Below, piece after piece: positions 24,998-32,874 of a DNA stretch of 64,000 nucleotides. The position numbers and the translations under genes were made by a program. The stretch covers positions 1 through 64,000 of the forward strand of contig DJOD01000042.1 of NCBI GenBank assembly GCA_002437115.1. The letters are read 5' to 3'. Position 1 is the stretch's first letter, and every line of letters starts with the position of its first letter. Source of the stretch: Prevotella sp. UBA6447 (GTDB taxonomy: Bacteria > Bacteroidota > Bacteroidia > Bacteroidales > Bacteroidaceae). Under the pieces are notes generated by a model. It did not search any database. It was not told the DNA's origin and saw nothing but the letters and a program-made list of their open reading frames with translations.

Positions 24998-27553
24998 TTA
25001 GAATTTATAAGTGACGATGAGCATGCCGTTGATGCCATTGGCATAGAACTTCTTCGGGTTGTTGAGGAAGTTGTAGGTACGGATGGCCTCGCCGCTTTCG
25101 TCGTAGGTCTGGCGGTTCTGCTCCATGCCGCCAGTGACGAGCTTGCGGTTGTTGAGCACGTTGGTAAGCGTCAGGTTGATGGAGAGCGAGTTCTTGCCCA
25201 CGTAGATGTTCTTGCCGATGGAGGCATCGAGCATGAAGCCGCCGTGACCCTTGGCTTGTGAGGGAGCCTTACTGATGTCGTGCATGGCCTCATTGTTCTC
25301 GTCCATGATGATGTTGCCACTTTCGTCCTTCAGCGTGGGAAGGTTCTTGTAATAGCGTGTCACTGGCGTGTAATAGAGATAAATGCGGTCATAGTAGTTG
25401 CCGATGAGGTCGATGAACCATCCTCCCGACTTGTAGGAGAGGTCCACCGAGTAGGCAGAGAGTGGCGTGCCGCCCTCGCGCATGTTCTTGTTGACCACGA
25501 TGTCGTTGTAGTATTTCCCGTCGTTGGAGAGCATGTAGGTGGCCCTGGCGTTGTTGGCATACTTGGCTTCGCTGATGGTGGCCAGCGTGTTGATGCTGAA
25601 GGTGGACGACAACTTGAAGTCAAGCCCCAGTTCCACGCCGTAATATTGCTTGTTGATGCCCGAGAGCGAGACGTAGGAGAACGAGTTGCTGGTGTCGTAG
25701 TAGTACATGCTGTACTCGGTGACGTCGGCCAGGCGGCTAAAGTAACCTTGGATGTTGGCGTGCAGCCAGCTGTTCTGGTACTGGTAGCCCAATTCGGTCG
25801 AGAAGATTTTCTCAGTGCACAGATCCTTCACAAAGTCGTTGTTGATCTGCGGTGATGCGAAAGCCACACGTGCATCGGGGGCTTTCCACTCATAGCCCAC
25901 ACCGAGCGACAGCGTGTTGCCGTTGCCAAGTCGGAGGTTGGCTCCACCCTTGGCTCCGCCGTCGAGGAAGTAGGCTGTGCCGCTCTTGCCCAGCGAGTTG
26001 TTGATGGCCAGTCCGTTCTGCATCTTGCCCTCACGCTGCAAGGATGTACCCGCGATGTTGCCGCTGACGAAGAGGCGCGCCCATTTGACTTCTGTCTGAT
26101 AGCCGGCCCATGCCTGCGCGCGGTTCACGAAGATGTTGTAGTCGTAACCGAAGCGGTCGCCCTCGCGCACCAGCTTGTTGCCGTCGCGCACGTCGTAGAG
26201 GGCGCGTGGGTCAGAGATGTCGTAGGTGCCCACCACATAGTAGTTGGTGTTGTGGAACTGTTTGGCACCCAGCAAATCTTCCATGGTCTGGTAGTGCATG
26301 CCCTTGTTGGTGCCCAAGTTGACGCCTGCGTTGAGGAAGCTCTTTGGGGTCAGGTCTTTGTGAAGGATGGATGAGAGCGTTAGGGCTAATTGGTCGTCGT
26401 GGTAGGCTTGCTGGTAGTACATGGCGTCTGCGCCTTGCGCTGAGGCCATCTTGTTGGCATAGTAGAGCTTGTCCCAGTTGATTTGCCGGTTGGCTTTCGA
26501 AGCCCTGAAGAAGTTGACAGCCGACTGCCACGCCTCCAGGTCGGAAGCACTTGTGGAGCCCGTTCCACTCCATACATCGTAGAAGTAGCTCGGCATCAAG
26601 CTGTAATAGTCGGGTGCCGGGTTGGTGGCGTTGTTGTAGTTGAGGCGCGTGCTGCTATACATGGCATATTTGCCGAGCAATGATGTTGTGAGCTTTGTCT
26701 TGTCGTCAATCTTGAAGTCCCATGTCAGCAAAGCGGCAGGAGCGAAGTCGTTGACAACACGGCTGTTGCGGCGCTTGCCGTTCTGATAGCCCCAGTTGGG
26801 GTTGTAGTTGTAGTTGTTGGCCAACCAATACATCTCGTCGGTCGATGCGCTCTGCGTGGCGCGCTCTGTGGGGTTGCCCCATGTGACAAGCGACAGCGAG
26901 TGATGCGGGTTGAATACTTTCTCAATGCCAAGGAAATAGGAGAGCGAGTTGTAGAATGTCCCCTCCACATAGCCGCGGTTAGCCCATCTGTAAGTGAGCG
27001 CAGCCGACCATGCCCAGCCGTTCTCGTTGAGCCCGGAATTGTAGGAATACATGCCACGCGCGGTGTAGTTGCGATTGGCTGCGGCCAGGGAGACTCGCTG
27101 GCCGACGGGCATGGCCGACGGACGGAAGTTATAGTTGTTACTGCCCCCCAGTCCTGTCATGGAGAAACTGTTCATCTCGAAAGGTAAGGCCGACTCCACA
27201 TTGCGCGTCTGGTTGTTCAGTCCTCCGACAAAAGAGTATTTGAACTCACCGCGTTCCATGTCGTTGGCAGGGTTGCCATTGATGTAGATGTCGTTGTACT
27301 TGGCATTGTATGCCCTGTACTTAAACCTCATCGGGCTCCACCTGTAGCCCACCTGGCTCGCATAGGCGTTGGTGTTCGAGGAGATGATAGACACGCTTTG
27401 TGTCACATTCTCATCCTCGCCCAACTGTGCTTCGGTGAACGTGAAAGCCTGTTCGCCGATGGAAACGGGCGGTTGGCCGATGGAGTCAGTCTGTCCCCAG
27501 GCCTGATGAGCCAGTCCCATGGCTACCAGAGCAAAAAGAAGCTTTTTTTGCAT
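24998..27553 (-). CDS. TonB-dependent outer-membrane receptor
   Basis: 851 residues from the ATG at 27553 (signal peptide MQKKLLFALVAMGLAHQAWGQ); the frame opens 9 codons earlier. A plug-like N-terminal part (VSIISSNTNAYASQVG, YNDIYINGNPANDMERGEF) is followed by a long beta-strand-rich barrel with many aromatic residues. It ends in a terminal aromatic residue (ITYKF-like VTYKF), as expected for BamA-dependent insertion. No carboxypeptidase-like CNA_B/DUF4480 start, unlike SusC proteins. Energy-coupled import of a large ligand; with the two downstream lipoproteins it makes a three-gene uptake operon. The nearby nucleases suggest nucleic-acid-derived substrates, as an inference only. Confidence 0.85.
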   Translation of the reverse strand: MQKKLLFALVAMGLAHQAWGQTDSIGQPPVSIGEQAFTFTEAQLGEDENVTQSVSIISSNTNAYASQVGYRWSPMRFKYRAYNAKYNDIYINGNPANDMERGEFKYSFVGGLNNQTRNVESALPFEMNSFSMTGLGGSNNYNFRPSAMPVGQRVSLAAANRNYTARGMYSYNSGLNENGWAWSAALTYRWANRGYVEGTFYNSLSYFLGIEKVFNPHHSLSLVTWGNPTERATQSASTDEMYWLANNYNYNPNWGYQNGKRRNSRVVNDFAPAALLTWDFKIDDKTKLTTSLLGKYAMYSSTRLNYNNATNPAPDYYSLMPSYFYDVWSGTGSTSASDLEAWQSAVNFFRASKANRQINWDKLYYANKMASAQGADAMYYQQAYHDDQLALTLSSILHKDLTPKSFLNAGVNLGTNKGMHYQTMEDLLGAKQFHNTNYYVVGTYDISDPRALYDVRDGNKLVREGDRFGYDYNIFVNRAQAWAGYQTEVKWARLFVSGNIAGTSLQREGKMQNGLAINNSLGKSGTAYFLDGGAKGGANLRLGNGNTLSLGVGYEWKAPDARVAFASPQINNDFVKDLCTEKIFSTELGYQYQNSWLHANIQGYFSRLADVTEYSMYYYDTSNSFSYVSLSGINKQYYGVELGLDFKLSSTFSINTLATISEAKYANNARATYMLSNDGKYYNDIVVNKNMREGGTPLSAYSVDLSYKSGGWFIDLIGNYYDRIYLYYTPVTRYYKNLPTLKDESGNIIMDENNEAMHDISKAPSQAKGHGGFMLDASIGKNIYVGKNSLSINLTLTNVLNNRKLVTGGMEQNRQTYDESGEAIRTYNFLNNPKKFYANGINGMLIVTYKF

Positions 27554-27706
27554 AGTTGATGGAAATAATGTTGATAGCATTTTGTTGAATGGTGCAAAGT
27601 AACGAAATATATTCCAAACAAGGAAGTCTTTTTTATTAATTTTTTGCTAAACATGGCAATTGTTTGGATATTAATTGCGATATTTGCAGAAAAATTTGGA
27701 ACTCAG

Positions 27707-28873
27707 ATGAAAAGACATTTATTTGCTTTGTTTGCTGTGCTGGTGTTGCTCCTTCCAGCCTCAGCACAAAAGAAATTCTCGGTTTACGCCGTGGGCTTCT
27801 ACAATCAGGAGAACTTGTTTGACACCTGCCATGATGTGGGCAAGAACGATTATCAATACCTTCCCAACGGAACGAGCCATTGGAACGGATTGAAGTACAG
27901 CCATAAGCTCCACAACATGTCGCAAGCCTTGAGCGACATGGCCACCACCACGCTGCCCGATGTGGGGTGCGCTGTCATAGGCTTGAGCGAGGTTGAGAAC
28001 GACAAGGTGCTCACCGACCTTTGCGCACAGCCAGCCTTGAAGGCTCGCAACTATCAGTTTTGCCATGTGGAGGGTCCCGACCATCGTGGTATCGATTGCG
28101 CCTTGCTCTACCAGCCGGCTCTCTTCACGGTGAAAGACGTGCGGCTCTATCCCTATGTTCCCACCGACAAGCAGGATTCCAATTTCCGCACGCGTGGCTT
28201 TCTGGCTGTCAGCGGCGTGATGGCAGGTGAGCAAGTGGTGCTCATTGTCAACCATCTGCCCAGCCGTTTCAGCGGTTCTTATTTTCGTGAGGTGGGCGCG
28301 GCCCAGATAAAGGCGTTGAAAGATCGCATTCTGGCTAAGGCTCCTGGTTGCAAGATCATCGTGATGGGCGATATGAACGACGACCCGACCAACAAGAGTA
28401 TGCATGATATCCTCTCGGCTAAGGAGGACATAGACAAGGTGGGAAAGGACGATATGTACAACCCCTGGTACAACATCCTCACCAAGCAGGGCACTGGCAC
28501 GCTGATGTACCAAGGTTCATGGAACCTGTTCGACCAGATTATCTTGGCTCCTAACTTGCTCAACAAGAAAGGGAAGAAAGATGCCTCATCGCTGAAATAC
28601 TGGAAATGCGAGATTCAGCGCATGCCCTACCTCTTCCAAACCGAGGGCAAATACAAGGGTAACACCAAGCGTACCACGGCCGGAGGCGTGTGGCTTGATG
28701 GCTACTCGGATCACCTTCCAACCGTTGTTTACCTGATGAAGGAGCAAGGCGTGAAGACGAAGGCCCCAGGCGACTGCCTGTTGCCCGACTACACGGAGGC
28801 TGAGAAGAGAAACCTCGCCGAGTGTGAGCTGGAACAGCAAGAGCGTGTGGCGAAAGACAAGGACAAGCGATAA
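27707..28873 (+). CDS. Secreted endonuclease/exonuclease/phosphatase (EEP) family protein
   Basis: 388 residues from the ATG at 27707, which gives a signal peptide (MKRHLFALFAVLVLLLPASAQ). The EEP fold motifs are in order: FYNQENLFD near residue 31, GLSEVENDKVL (metal-binding Glu), a catalytic-type CHVEGPDHRGIDCALLY, VNHLPSR, MGDMNDDPTN near residue 225 and the terminal YSDHLP with the catalytic His. Family members cleave phosphodiesters or phosphomonoesters in nucleic acids, lipids or inositol phosphates. It is divergent from the TonB receptor across 153 nt. An extracytoplasmic nuclease or phosphatase role is likely. Confidence 0.86.
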   Translation: MKRHLFALFAVLVLLLPASAQKKFSVYAVGFYNQENLFDTCHDVGKNDYQYLPNGTSHWNGLKYSHKLHNMSQALSDMATTTLPDVGCAVIGLSEVENDKVLTDLCAQPALKARNYQFCHVEGPDHRGIDCALLYQPALFTVKDVRLYPYVPTDKQDSNFRTRGFLAVSGVMAGEQVVLIVNHLPSRFSGSYFREVGAAQIKALKDRILAKAPGCKIIVMGDMNDDPTNKSMHDILSAKEDIDKVGKDDMYNPWYNILTKQGTGTLMYQGSWNLFDQIILAPNLLNKKGKKDASSLKYWKCEIQRMPYLFQTEGKYKGNTKRTTAGGVWLDGYSDHLPTVVYLMKEQGVKTKAPGDCLLPDYTEAEKRNLAECELEQQERVAKDKDKR

Positions 28874-28997
28874 AACTGCGGCCTTGCCAGGCTGTGTCGT
28901 GATGGGCTTGCGCGCGGAGCGAGTTGCTTGGTGTCGCGCGATAGAGCTGGTTTGTGGTGTTGCTAAACACCCGAGAAAATCAGCAAGTAATCATGGA

Positions 28998-29648
28998 ATG
29001 AAAAAAACGAAATCTGAAATCTTATTACCTTTAAGGGATGAGGCTCCTGTGGAGACCCATCCCTTTGAGCCTTTTTTGCCGCCTAATGCCCGCTTGCTCT
29101 TGTTGGGGACATTCCCGCCAGCATCCAAGCGATGGTGCATCAGCTGGTATTATCCCAATTACACCAACGACATGTGGCGCATCTTGGGGCTTTGCTTCTT
29201 TGGCGACAAGATGCGTTTCGTGGATGAGGCTCACAAGACCTATCGCCTGGTCGAGCTCAAGGGCTTTTTGGCTGAGGTGGGCATAGCCATCTTCGACACC
29301 TGCTTACAGGTGCGTCGAACCACAGGCACAGCCTCCGACAAGGACCTGGAGGTGGTCAGACAGGCCGACCTTGATGGTTTGTTGCGTGCTTTGCCGCGGT
29401 GCAAGGGCGTGGTGACAGCTGGTCAACTGGCCACAAGCTTGTTTACCAGTCATTTTGATATTGATGCCCGTAAGATGCAGATGGGCGACCATCGCGACTT
29501 CATCTTTGACGGGCGGGCGGTCAGCCTTTACCGCCAGCCCAGCTCAAGCCGGGCTTTTCCCATGCGGTTGGAACAGAAAGCCATCTATTATAAGACAATG
29601 TTTGAAGCCTTGGGGCTCATGACCCCAAGGCATCCCCAAAAACTATAA
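28998..29648 (+). CDS. Uracil-DNA-glycosylase superfamily protein
   Basis: 216 residues from the ATG at 28998; the preceding 58 codons overlap the EEP gene and look non-coding. The pattern LLLLGTFPPASKRWCISWYY, then the YPNYTNDMWRILGLCFFGD segment, is that of the Bacteroidota UDG-like family (mismatch or hypoxanthine glycosylase type), ending with a conserved Pro-Ser-Ser-Arg motif (RQPSSSRAFP). Probable role is removal of uracil or hypoxanthine from DNA in base-excision repair. The exact lesion is not predictable. Own start follows a 124-nt gap. Confidence 0.78.
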   Translation: MKKTKSEILLPLRDEAPVETHPFEPFLPPNARLLLLGTFPPASKRWCISWYYPNYTNDMWRILGLCFFGDKMRFVDEAHKTYRLVELKGFLAEVGIAIFDTCLQVRRTTGTASDKDLEVVRQADLDGLLRALPRCKGVVTAGQLATSLFTSHFDIDARKMQMGDHRDFIFDGRAVSLYRQPSSSRAFPMRLEQKAIYYKTMFEALGLMTPRHPQKL

Positions 29649-29667
29649 GCAAGAAAATACAAGTGAA

Positions 29668-30297
29668 ATGGAAAATAAAGTGACCATTATCGGCATTGCG
29701 GGCGGCACAGGGTCTGGGAAGACCACGGTCGTGAAGAAAATCGTGGAGGCACTTCCGCCTCATTTCGTGGCCGTCGTTCCGCTCGACAGTTATTACAACG
29801 ACACAACGGGTCTCACGCCCGAAGAGCGCAAGGCCATCAACTTTGACCACCCTGATGCTTTCGACTGGAAGTTGCTGATCAAGCAAGTCAACGAGCTGCG
29901 ACAAGGACATGCCATTGAGCAACCCACCTATTCTTACATTCTCAGCAACCGTTTGCCGGAGACAATACACGTTGAGCCAAAGCCGGTCATCATCATAGAG
30001 GGCATCATGACGCTCATCAACAAACGCTTGCGCGACATCATGGACTTAAAGATATTTGTCGACTGTGATCCCGACGAGCGCCTCATCCGTAACATCCAGC
30101 GCGATACCATCGACCGCGGACGCACGGTGTCGATGGTCGTCGACCGCTACCTGGAGGTGCTCAAGCCCATGCATGAGCAGTTTATCGAGCCCACCAAGCG
30201 CTATGCCGATATCATCATTCCGCAGGGAGGAGAGAACGTGAAGGGCATCGGAATGCTCACCAACTACATCAAGACCCTCATCCCGGCGGAGGACTGA
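29668..30297 (+). CDS. udk: Uridine kinase
   Basis: 209 residues. Walker A GGTGSGKTT near residue 11, DSYYND substrate loop, FDHPDAFDW near residue 54, YILSNR and the LID-type RDTIDRGRT. Salvages uridine and cytidine to UMP and CMP with ATP or GTP in the cytoplasm. 19 nt after the glycosylase gene, so possibly co-transcribed with it. Its 3' end meets the DUF308 gene. Confidence 0.95.
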   Translation: MENKVTIIGIAGGTGSGKTTVVKKIVEALPPHFVAVVPLDSYYNDTTGLTPEERKAINFDHPDAFDWKLLIKQVNELRQGHAIEQPTYSYILSNRLPETIHVEPKPVIIIEGIMTLINKRLRDIMDLKIFVDCDPDERLIRNIQRDTIDRGRTVSMVVDRYLEVLKPMHEQFIEPTKRYADIIIPQGGENVKGIGMLTNYIKTLIPAED

Positions 30298-30298
30298 G

Positions 30299-30949
30299 CT
30301 ATTGCTCCTGGTGGCTGCTGGTAATCTCCTCGGCCACCGTCGCGGAGTTGTCTTGTGCAGCTCGTTGCGCTTTCTCAAACGCCTTTCGACACTGGTGTAT
30401 CTTGATGGCGTTCACTAGGTCGACCATTCCATATGCCATCATACCCCAGCCGATAATGAACAATGGCGCGGAGGCTATGGTGCTTGGCTTCACCAAGGCT
30501 GTGATGCCCACAAGGAATATAGCTACAGGGAACACCCACCACAAGCAGCCGATGCTTGAGAACTTGGTGGCGGCGGCGAGGTTGAAGAACAGGTTGAGCG
30601 CGCCCAGAATCAGGATGGCCGACAAGACAATCATCAGACCGTTGACAAAGGAGTTGGGGAACAGGGTGAGCCAAGCTCCCAAGATGACAGAGCCCACCCC
30701 CACGATGGGAAAAGCGGGCATGGGGCGCGTCAGCCGGTTGCCGTTGGGATCGTAGATATCGATGCCCGTTGCCGTGGCTTGGCGCCTTGCAGAGAAGTAG
30801 GCCACCACGCTGATGACACCCGAAACGAAGAACATGACACCGATGGCAATGGTGATCCAAGTCACCGTTTGTTCGCGATACTTCACGAGAAGGGCTCCCA
30901 CGACAATAGCGCAGATGGCCCGGAAAATGCTGCTTTGAAATACTTTCAT
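30299..30949 (-). CDS. DUF308 (HdeD-like) membrane protein
   Basis: 216 residues with six hydrophobic segments in the first 180 residues in the DUF308 repeat pattern (VGVGSVILGAWLTLFPNSFV; FLVGITALVKPSTIASA), then a charged cytoplasmic tail (KAFEKAQRAAQDNSATVAEE). HdeD relatives are linked to acid stress in enterobacteria; in Bacteroidota the role is unknown. A -7-like box (TATCTTTG, minus strand 30961-30954) ends only 5 nt before the ATG, which would mean an almost leaderless mRNA if used. Confidence 0.8.
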   Translation of the reverse strand: MKVFQSSIFRAICAIVVGALLVKYREQTVTWITIAIGVMFFVSGVISVVAYFSARRQATATGIDIYDPNGNRLTRPMPAFPIVGVGSVILGAWLTLFPNSFVNGLMIVLSAILILGALNLFFNLAAATKFSSIGCLWWVFPVAIFLVGITALVKPSTIASAPLFIIGWGMMAYGMVDLVNAIKIHQCRKAFEKAQRAAQDNSATVAEEITSSHQEQ

Positions 30950-31042
30950 GCCGCAAAGATAATAAAAAGTTGGAACAGGTACTTGTCTTCTAATGCGTTT
31001 TTGTGTGACAAGTATGTGAAAATATTAATGTCTAATTATCAA

Positions 31043-31549
31043 ATGACTACATTGTATTTAGTGCGCCATGGTGAGACCGTGGACAACAAGGCCCAGATTT
31101 TGCAGGGACAGATCCAGGGGCAACTCAACGAGACGGGGCGTGAACAGGCTCGTGCCGTGCGCGACAAGCTGGCCCATGAACCCATCGACGTGTTTGTGGC
31201 AAGCGACTTGCGCCGTGCCATGGAGACCTGCGAGATCATAGCCGAGCCCCATGGCAAGCCGATTGTCACCACTCCGCTGCTTCGCGAGCGTGACTGGGGC
31301 AGTTTTACGGGACGCTTCATTCCCGACCTGAAAGGACTGGCTTGGCCCGACGATGTTGAGAGCCTTGAGCACCTGAAGAATCGAGCCCGCGACTTTCTCC
31401 GCTGGTTGAAAGACCGTTACCCCGACCAGACGGTGCTCGCCGTGGGGCATGGCATTGTCAACAAGGCCATCCAAAGCGTCTACTATGAAAAGCCGATGAA
31501 TGAGGTGGCAAAGATGGCCAACGCCGAAGTGCGCTTGCTCAAGTTGTAA
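31043..31549 (+). CDS. Histidine phosphatase family protein (phosphoglycerate-mutase-like)
   Basis: 168 residues from the ATG at 31043 (31028 adds five residues and is also possible); upstream codons of the longer frame overlap the promoter area of the opposite gene. LVRHGETVDN carries the catalytic His, ASDLRRAMETCE the conserved Arg, and AVGHGIVNK the second His. Family: dephosphorylation of small phosphorylated metabolites, for example alpha-ribazole phosphate (CobC) or phosphoglycerate. No cobalamin genes are near to support CobC. Confidence 0.88.
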   Translation: MTTLYLVRHGETVDNKAQILQGQIQGQLNETGREQARAVRDKLAHEPIDVFVASDLRRAMETCEIIAEPHGKPIVTTPLLRERDWGSFTGRFIPDLKGLAWPDDVESLEHLKNRARDFLRWLKDRYPDQTVLAVGHGIVNKAIQSVYYEKPMNEVAKMANAEVRLLKL

Positions 31550-31560
31550 ACACCATCATG

Positions 31561-31604
31561 AAAGGGCTGCCCACACCTAAAGTGAGCAGCCCTTTGCCTT
31601 TTTT
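31561..31604 (+). terminator. Terminator after the histidine phosphatase
   Basis: AAAGGGCTGC (31561-31570) pairs perfectly with GCAGCCCTTT (31586-31595) and is followed by CTTTTTT at 31598-31604. Confidence 0.85.
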
Positions 31605-31689
31605 ATTACTCTCTGGTTTTTGTTATCCTTATCCAACCTTTTTCGTTTCGCTAACTGTTGTCTCAACAGCTTCGTTATTGATGCTTATG

Positions 31690-32631
31690 TTATCTTCTTC
31701 CGAAGTGGCCCCCCGTGGAGCGGTTGCCGCTGCCATTGTTGTTACCACCGCCGAAGCTTCTCGAGGGGGTGCTTGGCGCGGTGAAGTTGCGGGCTGGCGT
31801 AGTCTGGCGCGAGCTGTTGCCGAAGGTGCGCTGGCTGTTACTGGGCTGGAAGGTGCGACTGGGCGTGGTCGTCGTGTTGCCTCGCCCGAAGGTGCGCTGG
31901 CCGTTGCCAGGTCGCGTCACCGTGGTGCGTGTGCTGCTTTGGCGTGTGCCGCCGAAGGTGCGCGAGGGGCCGTTTGGCTTCTGCGTGATGCGCTGGCCGC
32001 CTCCGAAGGTGCGCTGGCCGCCGTCGCTTGGGCTGTTGCCGAAGCGTGTGCCGTTTCCAAACTGGCGTGTGCCATGGTTGTCGGCCAACTGCATACCCCG
32101 GCCAAAGTCGCCGCGGTCAAACCCGTCGCGCATGCCGACACGTCGCCCTCCGTCAGGGCGCGGTCCGCCCCATGTGCGGCCGTGGTACCAGCTCGCGCCA
32201 CCGTTCATCCTCCAGCTGTGCCCGCCTCGGTAGCTCACGTAGAACGCCGGCCGTCCGAAGTAGAAGTAGTCGCGGTGCGGGTAACGCGCGTAGATGCGGA
32301 AGTGCCAGAAGCCCGCGTCCCAGTAGATGGGGCGGTAGAAGTAGGCTGCGTCGACGAAAGCCTGGTATTGCCAGTCGAGCAGGATATAGCTTAAGTCGAG
32401 GTTGCGTTGCCTCCAATAGTTTCCGAAGATGTCGTTGCGGCTGTTGATGCCCATCAGGTAATCGAGGTTAATCTCGTAGGCCGCCTCATACTGGTCGTCG
32501 GTGAGGTTGAGCTCATAGGCCATCTTGTCAGTGAGGAAGAGGGCTTGGTCGCGAGCTTGATCATAGTTCATTGCTGATGCCTGTACTGTCATTGTGAACA
32601 GTGCCACAAGTGCTAACATAAACTTTTTCAT
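31690..32631 (-). CDS. Exported protein with Arg-Thr-Phe (RTFG) repeats
   Basis: 313 residues. Signal peptide MKKFMLALVALFTMTVQASA. An N-terminal folded part (about 20-150) starts YDQARDQALFLTDKMAYELN and is rich in Tyr, Phe and Trp. From about residue 150 to the end the chain is low-complexity Gly/Arg/Thr/Ser/Asn with recurring R-[TSN]-F-G units (QRTFGGG, SRTFGGT, QRTFGRG, QRTFGNS, SRSFGGG), no Lys except one, and no acidic residues after about 215. The first part looks like the Bacteroidota family that senses or counts residues of 'DUF' type near cell-envelope genes, but I do not recognise it firmly. The basic tail suggests binding to an anionic polymer. Strong promoter upstream. Confidence 0.72.
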   Translation of the reverse strand: MKKFMLALVALFTMTVQASAMNYDQARDQALFLTDKMAYELNLTDDQYEAAYEINLDYLMGINSRNDIFGNYWRQRNLDLSYILLDWQYQAFVDAAYFYRPIYWDAGFWHFRIYARYPHRDYFYFGRPAFYVSYRGGHSWRMNGGASWYHGRTWGGPRPDGGRRVGMRDGFDRGDFGRGMQLADNHGTRQFGNGTRFGNSPSDGGQRTFGGGQRITQKPNGPSRTFGGTRQSSTRTTVTRPGNGQRTFGRGNTTTTPSRTFQPSNSQRTFGNSSRQTTPARNFTAPSTPSRSFGGGNNNGSGNRSTGGHFGRR

Positions 32632-32689
32632 ATCTCAGGCTTTTTGAGGTTCAACATGTTTGCTGATGTTCTTTCATCTTTTCACGTTG

Positions 32690-32720
32690 CAAAAATACGT
32701 TATTTCTTCTGGCCGCCAAA
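32690..32720 (-). promoter_or_regulatory. Promoter of the RTFG-repeat gene
   Basis: Minus strand TTTG (32720-32717), 19 nt, TATTTTTG (32697-32690). Exact match to consensus, about 58 nt before the ATG. Confidence 0.75.
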
Positions 32721-32805
32721 AGGTTTTTCCCTACATGGAGCGGGAAAATCCCTATGCTGCCCACATTTTGTCGGCCGCATTGCCTTTTGCCTCACGAAAA
32801 TCATG

Positions 32806-32813
32806 TACCTTTG
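32806..32813 (+). promoter_or_regulatory. Promoter -7 element of the Wzi-like gene
   Basis: TACCTTTG at 32806-32813 fits TAnnTTTG; a TTTG at 32786-32789 is 16 nt upstream, shorter than usual. 61 nt before the ATG at 32875. Confidence 0.5.
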
Positions 32814-32874
32814 CAGGAGATATATATAAGGTGGAGGTACAGGCCTTTCGCCTGAACCCCGTAAACAGTAACAG

